A stretch of DNA of 62,910 nt from NCBI GenBank assembly GCA_944386555.1, contig CALXBN010000050.1:1-62910 (forward strand). Direction: 5' to 3'. Each line of letters starts with the position of its first letter. Position 1 is the first letter of the stretch. Source of the DNA: an uncultured Ruthenibacterium sp. (GTDB lineage Bacteria; Bacillota; Clostridia; Oscillospirales; Ruminococcaceae). Both the position numbers and the translations under genes were made by a program. Positions 17,621 through 26,094 of this stretch are shown here, piece by piece. The notes beneath the pieces were generated by a model. The model was given only the letters and a program-made list of their open reading frames with translations. It did no database searches and had not been told where the DNA came from.

Positions 17621-18530
17621 GCGCCTGGCCGCGCAGCTGTGCGGCGTACCCCTGGCTACGCCGGTGATCGGCGCGTCGGGCACCTACGGCTTTGGCGGCG
17701 AGTACGCCGGCATTGTGGACATGGCCTGGCTGGGGGCGATCAGCGGCAAGGGCCTGACGCTGGAGGGCAAAGCGGGCAACGAGGGCGAGCGCCTGTACGA
17801 GACGCCCGCGGGGCTGATCAACTCCATCGGCCTGCAGAACCCCGGCGTGGAGCACTTCATCCGCCGCGAGCTGCCCGCCATGCGCGCGCTGGGCCCCAAG
17901 GTGATGGCCAATTTGGGCGGCAGCACCATCGACACCTACGAGCAGGGGGCCGCGCTGCTGGACAAGGCCGACGTGGATTTCATCGAGCTGAACATCAGCT
18001 GCCCCAACGTGAAGGCCGGGGGCATCGCCTACGGCGTAAAGGCCGACAGCGCCCGCCAGGTGGTGGCCCGGGTGCGCAAATGCACCGCGAAGCCTTTGAT
18101 TGTGAAGCTGAGCCCCAACGCCGAGAACATTGTGGACATGGCCCTGGCCTGCCAGGAGGCGGGCGCCGACGGGCTGAGCCTGGTGAACACCTTCCAGGCC
18201 ATGGCCATCGACATCGAGCGCCGCCGGCCGGTGTTCAGCAACGTGTTCGCGGGCCTGTCGGGCCCGGCCATCATGCCCATCGCCCTGCGCATGGTGTACC
18301 AGGTGTGCGCCGCTGTGACGGTGCCCGTGGTGGGCCTGGGGGGCATTGCCAGCGCCGGGGACGCCCTGGCCTTCATCATGGCCGGCGCCGCGGCCGTCCA
18401 GGTGGGCGCGGCCAACTTTGTGAACCCCCGCGCCTGCGAGGACATCGCCCGGGGCATGGCCGACTGGATGGAGCGCCGCGGCGTGGAGAGTTTGGATGAA
18501 ATCCGCGGCTGCGCACACCAGCTTTCTTAA
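17604..18530 (+). CDS. pyrD: Dihydroorotate dehydrogenase B (NAD+), catalytic subunit
   Basis: 308 aa, class 1B. ATG at 17604 is preceded by AAGGGGG at 8 nt and lies inside the pyrK end (17-bp overlap). It oxidises dihydroorotate to orotate with FMN. Visible: TPVIGASGTYGFGGEY at the N-terminus, NSIGLQNPGVE, NISCPNVKAGG near residue 131 (active-site Cys loop of soluble class 1 enzymes), KLSPNAENI and the late PVVGLGGIASAGDAL phosphate-binding stretch. The 197 bp to pyrE holds no recognisable gene or terminator. Confidence 0.95.
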   Translation: MAAVPERLAAQLCGVPLATPVIGASGTYGFGGEYAGIVDMAWLGAISGKGLTLEGKAGNEGERLYETPAGLINSIGLQNPGVEHFIRRELPAMRALGPKVMANLGGSTIDTYEQGAALLDKADVDFIELNISCPNVKAGGIAYGVKADSARQVVARVRKCTAKPLIVKLSPNAENIVDMALACQEAGADGLSLVNTFQAMAIDIERRRPVFSNVFAGLSGPAIMPIALRMVYQVCAAVTVPVVGLGGIASAGDALAFIMAGAAAVQVGAANFVNPRACEDIARGMADWMERRGVESLDEIRGCAHQLS

Positions 18531-18727
18531 AAGAAAGCCGGGCAAAGAATTTTATGCGCCGCGTGGGAGGGGCTTTTGGCTCCACCAGAGCGGCGCAGGC
18601 CGCGCGCGGCAAGCGCGCTGCCGGGAAGAGGGGGCGTCGCGTGGGCGGCCCATGGGCCGTGCGGGCGCACAAGAAAAGAACGAAACCGCATTTTCAGTGT
18701 TTTGAACAGAAGAAAGGACGGAACCCT

Positions 18728-19318
18728 ATGCAAGCCATTGACATTCTGAAAGCCTGCGGCGCCTTTTTGGAGGGCCATTTCCTGCTGTCCTCCGGCCGCC
18801 ATTCCTCGGCCTACTGCCAGATGGCCTTTCTGCAGCAGTACCCGGACCAGTGCGCCCAGGTGATGGCCCCGGTGGCCGAAAAGATCCGCCAGATGGACGT
18901 GGACGTGATTGTGGGCCCGGCCATGGGCGGCATTGTGTACGCCTACGAGCTGGCCCGTCAGACCGGCAAGCGGGCCATTTTCACCGAGCGGGTGGACAAC
19001 GTGATGACCCTCAAGCGCTTTGCCATCCAGCCCGGGGAAAAGTGCCTGATTGCCGAGGACGTGGTGACCACCGGCATCTCCAGCCTGGAGACAAAGCGGG
19101 TGATCGAAGAGGCCGGCGGCGTGTGCCTGGGCATTGTGTGCGTGGTGGACCGCACCAAACCCGAGGCTCCCTCGCCCATTCCCATCCTGGCCAGCGCCGT
19201 GAAGATGGACCTGCCCAACTACGCCCCCGAGGAATGCCCCATCTGCAGGGAGGGGAAGCTGCCTTTGGTGCACCTGGGCAGCCGCAAAATGAAAGAGCAG
19301 GCCAAGCAGACGCTGTGA
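18728..19318 (+). CDS. pyrE: Orotate phosphoribosyltransferase
   Basis: 196 aa. It joins orotate and PRPP to make OMP. The start at 18728 is chosen for AGAAAGGA (from 18712) upstream and the family opening (ILKACGAFLEGHFLLSSGRHS). The PRPP-binding motif is CLIAEDVVTTGIS near residue 110. An Arg/Lys-bearing flexible loop (RQTGKRAIFTERV) lies near 80. Two C-terminal Cys (EECPICREG) are a frequent extra in this clostridial subgroup. It is in the pyr operon with 35 bp to carA. Confidence 0.95.
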   Translation: MQAIDILKACGAFLEGHFLLSSGRHSSAYCQMAFLQQYPDQCAQVMAPVAEKIRQMDVDVIVGPAMGGIVYAYELARQTGKRAIFTERVDNVMTLKRFAIQPGEKCLIAEDVVTTGISSLETKRVIEEAGGVCLGIVCVVDRTKPEAPSPIPILASAVKMDLPNYAPEECPICREGKLPLVHLGSRKMKEQAKQTL

Positions 19319-19353
19319 CGCCGTCTGCCGCCCCACAGGAAGAGAGGAACCCC

Positions 19354-20457
19354 ATGAAAGCATGTATCGTTTTGGCCAACGGCATGGCGTTTGAAGGCGA
19401 GAGCTTCGGCGCCGCCGGCACGCGCGTGGGCGAGGTGGTGTTCAACACCGGCATGGTGGGCTACGAGGAGACCCTTACCGACCCCAGCTACTACGGCCAG
19501 ATCATCACCCAGACCTATCCGCTCATCGGCAACTACGGCGTCAACGGACAGGACGCCGAATCCGCCCGCATCTGGGCTTTTGGCTACATTGTGCGCCAGC
19601 AGTGCGAAGAACCCTCCAATTTCCGCTGCAAGGAGACCATCGGCCAATTTCTGAAAGACAACGGCATCATCGGCGTGTGCGGCGTGGACACCCGGCGCAT
19701 CACCCGCATCCTGCGGGAGGCCGGCGTGATGAACGGCGCGGTGACCACCGAGTATGAATCCGCCGCCGCGGCCCTGGCCGACGAAGCTCTGATGGCCCGC
19801 ATCCGGGCCTATGCCGTTGCAGACGCGGTGGAGAGCGTCTCCACCCGGAATATGGAGACCTTCAACGAGGGCGGGGCTTATCATGTGGCCCTGTTCGATT
19901 TCGGCTACAAGCGCAACATCCTGCGCAGCCTGGTGCAGCGCGGGTGCAGGGTGACCGTGGTGCCCGCGGCCACCACCGCCGCCGAGCTTTCGGCCCTGGG
20001 GCTCGACGGCATCATGCTGTCCAACGGCCCCGGCGACCCGGCGGAGAATACGGCCATCATTGAAAACCTGAAGGAGATTACCCACATGGGCCTGCCGGTG
20101 TTCGGCATTTGCCTGGGCCACCAGCTGACGGCCCTGGCCCATGGGGCGAAAACCGAGAAGCTGAAGTACGGCCACCGGGGCGTGAACCAGCCGGTGACCG
20201 ACTTTGCCAGGGACCGCACCTTCATCACCAGCCAGAACCACGGCTACGCCGTGACCGCCGGCACCGTGGACCCGGCCCTGGCCCAGGTGAGCCATGTGAA
20301 CGCCAACGACGGCACGGTGGAGGGCATCCGCTACAAGGGGATCCCCTGCTTTACCGTGCAGTTCCACCCCGAAGCCTGCGGCGGGCCCCGGGACACCGCG
20401 TACCTGTTTGACGAATTTGTGGCCATGATGGCCGAACGGAAGAAAGGGGGCCATTGA
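19354..20457 (+). CDS. carA: Carbamoyl-phosphate synthase small (glutaminase) subunit
   Basis: 367 aa, normal length. It hydrolyses glutamine and channels ammonia to CarB. The N-terminal CPSase_sm domain has NTGMVGYEE and YPLIGNYGVN. The class I glutamine amidotransferase domain has SNGPGDP near residue 227, the nucleophile Cys in GICLGHQ near 251 and the catalytic His-Glu in FHPEA near 345. RBS AAGAGAGG precedes the ATG at 19354. It is followed by carB with a 1-bp gap. Confidence 0.96.
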   Translation: MKACIVLANGMAFEGESFGAAGTRVGEVVFNTGMVGYEETLTDPSYYGQIITQTYPLIGNYGVNGQDAESARIWAFGYIVRQQCEEPSNFRCKETIGQFLKDNGIIGVCGVDTRRITRILREAGVMNGAVTTEYESAAAALADEALMARIRAYAVADAVESVSTRNMETFNEGGAYHVALFDFGYKRNILRSLVQRGCRVTVVPAATTAAELSALGLDGIMLSNGPGDPAENTAIIENLKEITHMGLPVFGICLGHQLTALAHGAKTEKLKYGHRGVNQPVTDFARDRTFITSQNHGYAVTAGTVDPALAQVSHVNANDGTVEGIRYKGIPCFTVQFHPEACGGPRDTAYLFDEFVAMMAERKKGGH

Positions 20458-20458
20458 G

Positions 20459-23400
20459 ATGCCGAAAGATCCATCCATCAAGAAAGTGCTGGTTATCGGC
20501 TCGGGGCCCATCATCATCGGCCAGGCGGCGGAGTTTGATTACTCCGGCACCCAGGCCTGCCGGGCGCTGAAAAGCGAGGGCATCGAGGTGGTGCTGGTGA
20601 ACTCCAACCCCGCCACCATCATGACCGACCCGGACATCGCCGACCATGTATACGTGGAACCCATGACCGTGGAGGTGCTGGAGCGGGTGATCGAGCAGGA
20701 GAAGCCCGACTCCATCCTGCCCAACCTGGGCGGCCAGATGGGCCTGAACCTGGCCATGGAGCTGTACCGCTCGGGCTATCTGGAGAAGGCCGGCGTGCGG
20801 CTGCTGGGCTGCAAGCCCGACACCATCGACCGCGCCGAGGACCGCCAGCTGTTCAAAGACACCATGGAGAAACTGGGCCAGCCGTGCATCCCCTCCAAGG
20901 TGGTGGAGCACCTGGAGGACGCCGTGGCCTTTGCCGGCCAGATCGGCTACCCGGTGATCGTGCGGCCGGCCTTCACCATGGGCGGTACCGGCGGCGGCAT
21001 CTGTGAAAACGAAGAGCAGCTGCGGGAGATCGGCACCAACGGCCTGCGGCTGTCGCCCATCCACCAGGTGCTGATCGAAAAGGGCATCGCCGGCTGGAAA
21101 GAAATCGAGTACGAGGTGATGCGCGACGGCAAGGGCAATGTGATCACCGTGTGCAACATGGAAAACTTTGACCCCGTGGGCGTGCACACCGGCGATTCCA
21201 TTGTGGTGGCCCCCAGCCAGACCCTGTCGGACAAAGAGTACCAGATGCTGCGCACCGCGGCGCTGGACATCATCACCGAACTGGGCATCGAGGGCGGCTG
21301 CAACTGCCAGTTCGCCTTAAAGCCCGACTCCTTCGAGTACGCGGTCATCGAGGTGAACCCCCGTGTGTCCCGCTCCTCGGCCCTGGCATCCAAGGCCACG
21401 GGCTACCCCATCGCCAAGGTGGCCACCAAGATCGCCATCGGCTACAGCCTGGACGAGATCCCCAACGACGTGACGGGCCAGACCTGCGCCTGCTTCGAGC
21501 CGGCGCTGGATTACTGCGTGGTGAAATTCCCCAAATGGCCCTTCGACAAATTTGTATACGCCAAAAAGGACCTGGGCACCCAGATGATGGCCACCGGCGA
21601 GGTGATGGCCATTGCCCCCACCTTTGAGCATGCCATGATGAAGGCCGTGTCCAGCATTGAGCTGGGGCTGGACTGCATGAGCATGCCCAGCGTGGAGGCG
21701 CTGAGCGACGGGGAAGTGGTGGAAAAGCTGTCCGTATGCGACGCCGACCGCAGCTTTGTGGTGTACGAAGCGCTCAAGCGCGGTGTGGATTACGACACCA
21801 TCTACGAAAAGACCAAGATCGACAAATGGTTCCTGGCCAAGCTGCACAATTTGGCCAAAACCGAGCTGATGCTGCGCTGGTATGGCCAGCACCCGGAGAC
21901 GGAACTGCCCCGTGCGCTGTATGTGCAGGCCAAGCGCCAGGGTTATATGGACAAGACCATCCTGCGCTTCATCGGCAGGGACGCGCTGCCCTTCCCGCCG
22001 CTGGTGGCCGGCTTCAAGATGGTGGACACCTGCGCGGCAGAGTTCAATGCCAAAACGCCGTATTTCTACTCCTCCTTCGACGAGGAGAACGAGGCCGCCC
22101 AGTTCATCGCCGCCCACAAGACCGACAGGCGCAAGGTGCTGGTGTTCGGCTCGGGGCCCATCCGCATCGGCCAGGGCATCGAGTTCGATTACTGCAGCGT
22201 GCACTGCACCTGGGTGCTGAAAAAATATGGCTGCGAAGCGGTGATTGTGAACAACAACCCCGAGACGGTATCCACGGACTTCGACACCGGCGACCGGCTG
22301 TATTTTGACCCCCTGACACCCGAGAGCGTGGACCACATCATCGCCACCGAGCAGCCCTGGGCCTGTGTGGTGCAGTTCGGCGGCCAGACGGCCATCAAGC
22401 TGACCAAGCATCTGCAGGAAAAGGGCGTAAAGATTTTGGGCACCGGCGCCGACGCCATCGACGAGGCCGAGGACCGGGAGCGCTTCGACGAACTGCTGGA
22501 GCGCTGCGGCATCCCCCGGCCCAAGGGCTTGACGGTGTTCACCACCGAGGAAGCCCTGGAAGCGGGCAAAACCCTGGGCTACCCGGTGCTGCTGCGGCCC
22601 AGCTACGTGCTGGGCGGGCAGAATATGATCATCGCCTACAACGATGCCGATGTGAAGGAGTACATGGCGATCATCACCAGCCATGTGGACATGGACAATC
22701 CTGTGCTGGTGGACAAATATCTGATGGGCACCGAGTGCGAAGTGGACGCCATCTGCGACGGCGAAGATTTTCTGATCCCCGGCATGATGGAGCACATCGA
22801 GCGCGCGGGCATCCACTCGGGAGATTCCATCTCCGTGTATCCGCCCTACAATCTCAAGCAGAAATTGCAGGCCACCATCATCGACTACACCGGCCGCCTG
22901 GCCCGGGCGCTGAACGTGGTGGGCCTGATGAACATCCAGTTCGTGGTGTACAACAACGAGGTGTACATCATCGAGGTGAACCCCCGCTCCAGCCGGACGG
23001 TGCCCTACATCAGCAAGGTGACGGGCGTGCCCATGGTGGAGCTGGCCGTGCGCTGCATGCTGGGCGAAAAGCTGCGGGACATGGGCTACGGCACAGGGCT
23101 GTACCCCACGGGAGACTATGTGGCCGTGAAGGTGCCGGTGTTCAGCTTTTCCAAACTGCACAACGTGGACACCCAGCTGGGCCCGGAGATGAAATCCACC
23201 GGCGAGGTGCTGGGCATTGCCCGGAACTTTGAGGATGCTTTGCTGAAGGGGCTGATCGGCGCGGGGTACCAGATGCGAAAGCCCACCCCGGGCAAGTGCG
23301 TGGTGCTGACGGTGAAGGACTCCGACAAGCAGGAGCTGACGGACATCGCCTGGGCCTTCAAGGACATGGGCTATAAGCTGTACGGCACTGCCGGCACGGC

Positions 23401-23689
23401 GGACCATCTGGCGAAGAACATGATCGCCTGCTCCCATGTGCGCAAACTCAGCGAGGAACGGCCCAATCTGCGGGACCTGCTGGAATCGGGCCTGGTGGAC
23501 TATGTGGTGTCCACTTCCTCCAAAGGGCGCATCCCCAGCCTGGATTCGGTGCAGCTGCGCCGCAAGGCTGTGGAGCTGAGCGTGCCCTGCCTGACGGCCA
23601 TCGACACCGCCCGTGTGCTGGTGCGCTGCCTGCGCAGCCAGCACACCCTGCGGGACGTGGAACTGCTGGATATCGCCAAGATCCTGTAA
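20459..23689 (+). CDS. carB: Carbamoyl-phosphate synthase large subunit
   Basis: 1076 aa, full length. It makes carbamoyl phosphate from bicarbonate, ammonia and two ATP for pyrimidine and arginine synthesis. The two tandem synthase halves are visible (VLVIGSGPIIIGQAAEFDYSG near residue 10 and VLVFGSGPIRIGQGIEFDY near 562), each with an ATP-grasp domain (GGTGGG and GGQNM loops). The C-terminal MGS-like allosteric domain starts about residue 935 (VVLTVKDSDKQEL) and ends with VSTSSKGR and TAIDTA, as in UMP-regulated enzymes. Last gene of the operon, ended by the terminator at 23735. Confidence 0.97.
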   Translation: MPKDPSIKKVLVIGSGPIIIGQAAEFDYSGTQACRALKSEGIEVVLVNSNPATIMTDPDIADHVYVEPMTVEVLERVIEQEKPDSILPNLGGQMGLNLAMELYRSGYLEKAGVRLLGCKPDTIDRAEDRQLFKDTMEKLGQPCIPSKVVEHLEDAVAFAGQIGYPVIVRPAFTMGGTGGGICENEEQLREIGTNGLRLSPIHQVLIEKGIAGWKEIEYEVMRDGKGNVITVCNMENFDPVGVHTGDSIVVAPSQTLSDKEYQMLRTAALDIITELGIEGGCNCQFALKPDSFEYAVIEVNPRVSRSSALASKATGYPIAKVATKIAIGYSLDEIPNDVTGQTCACFEPALDYCVVKFPKWPFDKFVYAKKDLGTQMMATGEVMAIAPTFEHAMMKAVSSIELGLDCMSMPSVEALSDGEVVEKLSVCDADRSFVVYEALKRGVDYDTIYEKTKIDKWFLAKLHNLAKTELMLRWYGQHPETELPRALYVQAKRQGYMDKTILRFIGRDALPFPPLVAGFKMVDTCAAEFNAKTPYFYSSFDEENEAAQFIAAHKTDRRKVLVFGSGPIRIGQGIEFDYCSVHCTWVLKKYGCEAVIVNNNPETVSTDFDTGDRLYFDPLTPESVDHIIATEQPWACVVQFGGQTAIKLTKHLQEKGVKILGTGADAIDEAEDRERFDELLERCGIPRPKGLTVFTTEEALEAGKTLGYPVLLRPSYVLGGQNMIIAYNDADVKEYMAIITSHVDMDNPVLVDKYLMGTECEVDAICDGEDFLIPGMMEHIERAGIHSGDSISVYPPYNLKQKLQATIIDYTGRLARALNVVGLMNIQFVVYNNEVYIIEVNPRSSRTVPYISKVTGVPMVELAVRCMLGEKLRDMGYGTGLYPTGDYVAVKVPVFSFSKLHNVDTQLGPEMKSTGEVLGIARNFEDALLKGLIGAGYQMRKPTPGKCVVLTVKDSDKQELTDIAWAFKDMGYKLYGTAGTADHLAKNMIACSHVRKLSEERPNLRDLLESGLVDYVVSTSSKGRIPSLDSVQLRRKAVELSVPCLTAIDTARVLVRCLRSQHTLRDVELLDIAKIL

Positions 23690-23734
23690 CATGGCCGCCG
23701 GCGTGCGGAACGGCAGGCAAAATAAACCAAAAGA

Positions 23735-23766
23735 AAACACCCCTGGAAAGCCAGGGGTGTTTTTTC
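23735..23766 (+). terminator. Terminator of the pyr operon (bidirectional)
   Basis: AAAACACCCCTGG pairs with CCAGGGGTGTTTT around a 4-nt loop, then TT. The A tract on the other side serves the convergent 97-aa gene. Confidence 0.92.
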
Positions 23767-23794
23767 TGTATTTTTCTGTTTGCGGCGGGCGGGC

Positions 23795-24088
23795 TCAGGG
23801 CTGGCCGGCCTGCGCCTCCTTTTGCTGCTGACGGGCACGCAGGATCTTCTTGCGCTGGTCCCGCACGGTGGCCCAGTTGCCCAGGAACAGCACGTTGACC
23901 ATGATAAAGGGGAACAGGGAATGGATTTCTGCCGGCAGCACGCCGCCAAGGAATACCGCCGCGGTGACCCCCAGGCAAAGCAGGGGGATGATGCCGCCCC
24001 ACAGCGGATTGGCCATTTTGGCGCTGAGCAGCGTCTCGGTGAACATCAGGCCGGTGAGGATACAGATCCCCAGGATGATCTCCAGCAT
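23795..24088 (-). CDS. Small three-span membrane protein of unknown function
   Basis: 97 aa. The start is supported by GGGGAGGAAA four nt before the ATG and by a consensus promoter upstream. Three hydrophobic stretches are visible (LEIILGICILTGLMF, WGGIIPLLCLGVTAAVFLGG, FPFIMVNVLFLGNW), followed by a basic, Gln-rich cytoplasmic tail. No family recognised. It is convergent with the pyr operon and divergent from the phage-derived cluster, so it forms the left border of that cluster. Confidence 0.8.
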   Translation of the reverse strand: MLEIILGICILTGLMFTETLLSAKMANPLWGGIIPLLCLGVTAAVFLGGVLPAEIHSLFPFIMVNVLFLGNWATVRDQRKKILRARQQQKEAQAGQP

Positions 24089-24150
24089 GCAGTTTCCTCC
24101 CCAAAGCGGCGCGGCGCGGTACCCTGCGCCGGGCTGTCAAGTTTACTGCC

Positions 24151-24179
24151 ATTATATCGCAAATACTGTCATAATGCAA
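24151..24179 (-). promoter_or_regulatory. Promoter of the 97-aa membrane protein gene
   Basis: On the minus strand: TTGCAT (24174-24179), 17-bp spacer, TATAAT (24151-24156). Confidence 0.8.
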
Positions 24180-24188
24180 CTGCAGCCC

Positions 24189-24216
24189 TTGCCTTTGGGG
24201 AAAGCGGGTGTATAAT
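24189..24216 (+). promoter_or_regulatory. Candidate promoter of the phage-derived cluster
   Basis: TTGCCT (24189-24194), 16-bp spacer, TATAAT (24211-24216), on the plus strand directly upstream of the hairpin and the first cluster gene. No other comparable promoter was seen inside the cluster. Confidence 0.65.
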
Positions 24217-24224
24217 CAAAGCAG

Positions 24225-24262
24225 AAAAGCCCCGGACGCCGCAACGGCGCATCCGGGGCTTT
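24225..24262 (+). terminator. Hairpin at the predicted 5' end of the phage-cluster transcript
   Basis: AAAGCCCCGGA pairs with TCCGGGGCTTT, with an inner CGCC/GGCG stem and small loop; only three T follow. It begins within a few bases of the expected transcript start, so it may be an attenuator or a 5' stabilising hairpin. Confidence 0.55.
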
Positions 24263-24310
24263 GCCGTGCCCGGGCATGCGCCGGGCCGGGGGGGGAAGGA
24301 GGCGGTTTGC

Positions 24311-24481
24311 ATGGAGGAACGGCCCAGGGTGCAAACGCCCGGCTGGCGCCGGGACCAGGCACCCCAGGCGCCCCGGTGCCCGGTGTGCGGCGCGCCGCTG
24401 GGGCCGGGCGCGGCCCTGTACCGGGACGCCGGCGGGCGGGCGGCAGGATGCGAGGCATGCCTGCGGGCCCAATATCTGTGA
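24311..24481 (+). CDS. Small zinc-ribbon protein at the head of the phage cluster
   Basis: 56 aa. The ATG is preceded by GGAAGGAGG at about 8 nt. Two Cys pairs (CPVC near residue 23 and CEAC near 48), about 22 residues apart, form a probable zinc ribbon. The rest is Pro/Arg-rich. Position before the terminase genes suggests a regulatory or DNA-end-related role, but that is only inferred. No family recognised. Confidence 0.65.
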   Translation: MEERPRVQTPGWRRDQAPQAPRCPVCGAPLGPGAALYRDAGGRAAGCEACLRAQYL

Positions 24482-24524
24482 GGTGCAGGCGGCGGGCGCG
24501 CCGAGACAAAGAAAGGATGAGGCG

Positions 24525-24830
24525 ATGAAGGATGGACAGGCGCCCGGCGCGGTGGCCCCGGTGCAGCAGGCACTGCTGCGGCTGTGCAGGGGGTACACCT
24601 ACCGGGAGGACGGCTACGAAAAATGCAAAACACCGGTGGTGGAGGACGGGCGCAAGGTGGGCGAGGAGGAAGTGCTGCGGCCGGTGCAGGTGACCCGCCG
24701 GCGGGAACCCAGCCTGGAGGCCATTAAGCTGTGGCTGAGCCTGGGCCCGGCCGCCGGGCGGCAGGACGCCGCCGGGCCGGTGTACCTGGTGGACGATGTG
24801 GCGGAAGGGGACGGCAGGGCGGATGGCTGA
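24525..24830 (+). CDS. Probable terminase small subunit-like protein
   Basis: 101 aa. ATG at 24525 after GAAAGGATGAGG. The stretch LRLCRGYTYREDGYEKCKTP, a Val/Thr-rich strand region and then the segment up to REPSLEAIKLWLSLG resemble the C-terminal half of Firmicutes phage small terminases, which oligomerise and recognise DNA for packaging. The usual N-terminal helix-turn-helix is not evident in this short version. The gene overlaps the large terminase start by 8 bp, which supports the call. Without a structure or profile search it could be another packaging-associated protein. Confidence 0.6.
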   Translation: MKDGQAPGAVAPVQQALLRLCRGYTYREDGYEKCKTPVVEDGRKVGEEEVLRPVQVTRRREPSLEAIKLWLSLGPAAGRQDAAGPVYLVDDVAEGDGRADG

Positions 24831-26061
24831 GCGCGTGCGGCTGAGCGGGCTGATCGCCCCGGTGTTCGCGCCGGTGCACCGGGACATCCAGCGCCACGGC
24901 CACACCCGCTATGTGCTGACCGGCGGCCGGGGCAGCGGGAAATCCAGCTTTACGGCGCTGGAGGTGTGGCTGCTGCTGGTGCGCAACCCGGGCTGCCACG
25001 CCCTGGTGCTGCGCAAAACGGCGGCCAGCTTGCGCCACAGTGCGGTGAACCAGTACCTGTGGGCCGCCGGCCGGCTGGGTGTAACGGATGCGGTGTACAG
25101 GGCCGCCGACGGCGCGCTGGTGCGCCGCAGCACCGGGCAGATGATCCTGTTCCGGGGCGTGGACGACTGGACCAAGCTGAAGAGCCTGAAGATGCCCTTC
25201 GGGCGGGTGGCGGCCGTGCATTTCGAAGAACGGGATCAGTTTGCCGGCCGGGGGGAGCTGGAGGACATCCTGCGCACGGTAATGCGCGGGGACGGGCCGT
25301 TTTGGAGCTTTGAGACGGGCAACCCGCCCCCGCGCCCGGGCCACTGGGCCAATGCCGAGCTGCCGGAACTGGCAGCCCGGCCGGACTGTTTGTGCCACCA
25401 CAGCGACTATCGGGCCCTGCCGCCCCGGTGGCTGGGGGCGGCTTTCCTGGAACAGGCCCGGGCGGCCCGGCAGGCGAACGAGGCGGCCTGGCGGCGGGAC
25501 TATCTGGGCCAGCCGGGGGCCGACAGCGGCCTGGTATTCCCCAACGTGGTGCTGCGGGCTGTGAGCGAAGAGGAGCGCAGCCGGTTCGAGCGGGTGTACC
25601 GGGGGGTGGACTGGGGCTTCTGGCCCGACCCCTTCGCCTATGTGGAGGCCGCCTGGGACCCGGCCCGGCGCACGGTGTACCTGCTGGAAGAAGAGACGGC
25701 CTGGCGGCTGTGCACGGAGGATGCGGCGGCGCTGCTGGCGCGCCGCGGCCTGGGCCCCCGGGATACAGTGTGGGCCGACGCTGCCGAGCCCAAGAGCATT
25801 GCGGCCTTCCGCCGGGCGGGGCTGGCCTGCCGGGCGGCGGGCAAAGGGCGGGGCAGCCTGCGCTATTCCCTGCAGTGGCTGGCGGGACTGCGGCAGATCG
25901 TCATTGACCCGGGCCGGTGCCCGGCCTCGGCCCGGGAATTTGCCAATTACAGCTATGTTACCGGGCGGGACGGAAGCCCCACCGGGGATGTGCCCGACCG
26001 GGACAACCATCACATCGACGCGGCGCGCTATGCGCTGTGGAGCGTGTGGGCGCGGGGCTGA
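24823..26061 (+). CDS. Phage terminase large subunit (PBSX-type)
   Basis: 412 aa. ATG at 24823 overlaps the preceding gene. It packages DNA into procapsids: the N-terminal ATPase has Walker A TGGRGSGKSS near residue 31, an adenine/coupling VLRKTAASLR segment and Walker B-like AAVHFEERDQF near 130. The C-terminal RNase H-like nuclease shows acidic residues in VDWGFWPDP near 262, WADAAEPKSI near 320 and DRDNHHIDAARYAL near 390. All motif residues expected for activity are present, so it is not visibly decayed. PBSX-type terminases often package by headful, but that cannot be decided here. Confidence 0.9.
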   Translation: MAERVRLSGLIAPVFAPVHRDIQRHGHTRYVLTGGRGSGKSSFTALEVWLLLVRNPGCHALVLRKTAASLRHSAVNQYLWAAGRLGVTDAVYRAADGALVRRSTGQMILFRGVDDWTKLKSLKMPFGRVAAVHFEERDQFAGRGELEDILRTVMRGDGPFWSFETGNPPPRPGHWANAELPELAARPDCLCHHSDYRALPPRWLGAAFLEQARAARQANEAAWRRDYLGQPGADSGLVFPNVVLRAVSEEERSRFERVYRGVDWGFWPDPFAYVEAAWDPARRTVYLLEEETAWRLCTEDAAALLARRGLGPRDTVWADAAEPKSIAAFRRAGLACRAAGKGRGSLRYSLQWLAGLRQIVIDPGRCPASAREFANYSYVTGRDGSPTGDVPDRDNHHIDAARYALWSVWARG

Positions 26062-26094
26062 AAGCGCCCGGCGGCACGCGCGGAAAGGAGAACC

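Noticed and set aside
21317..23740. 807-codon minus-strand ORF opposite carB
   Set aside because: Antisense to an unmistakable carB; low-complexity His/Gly/Val-rich translation without domain or RBS.
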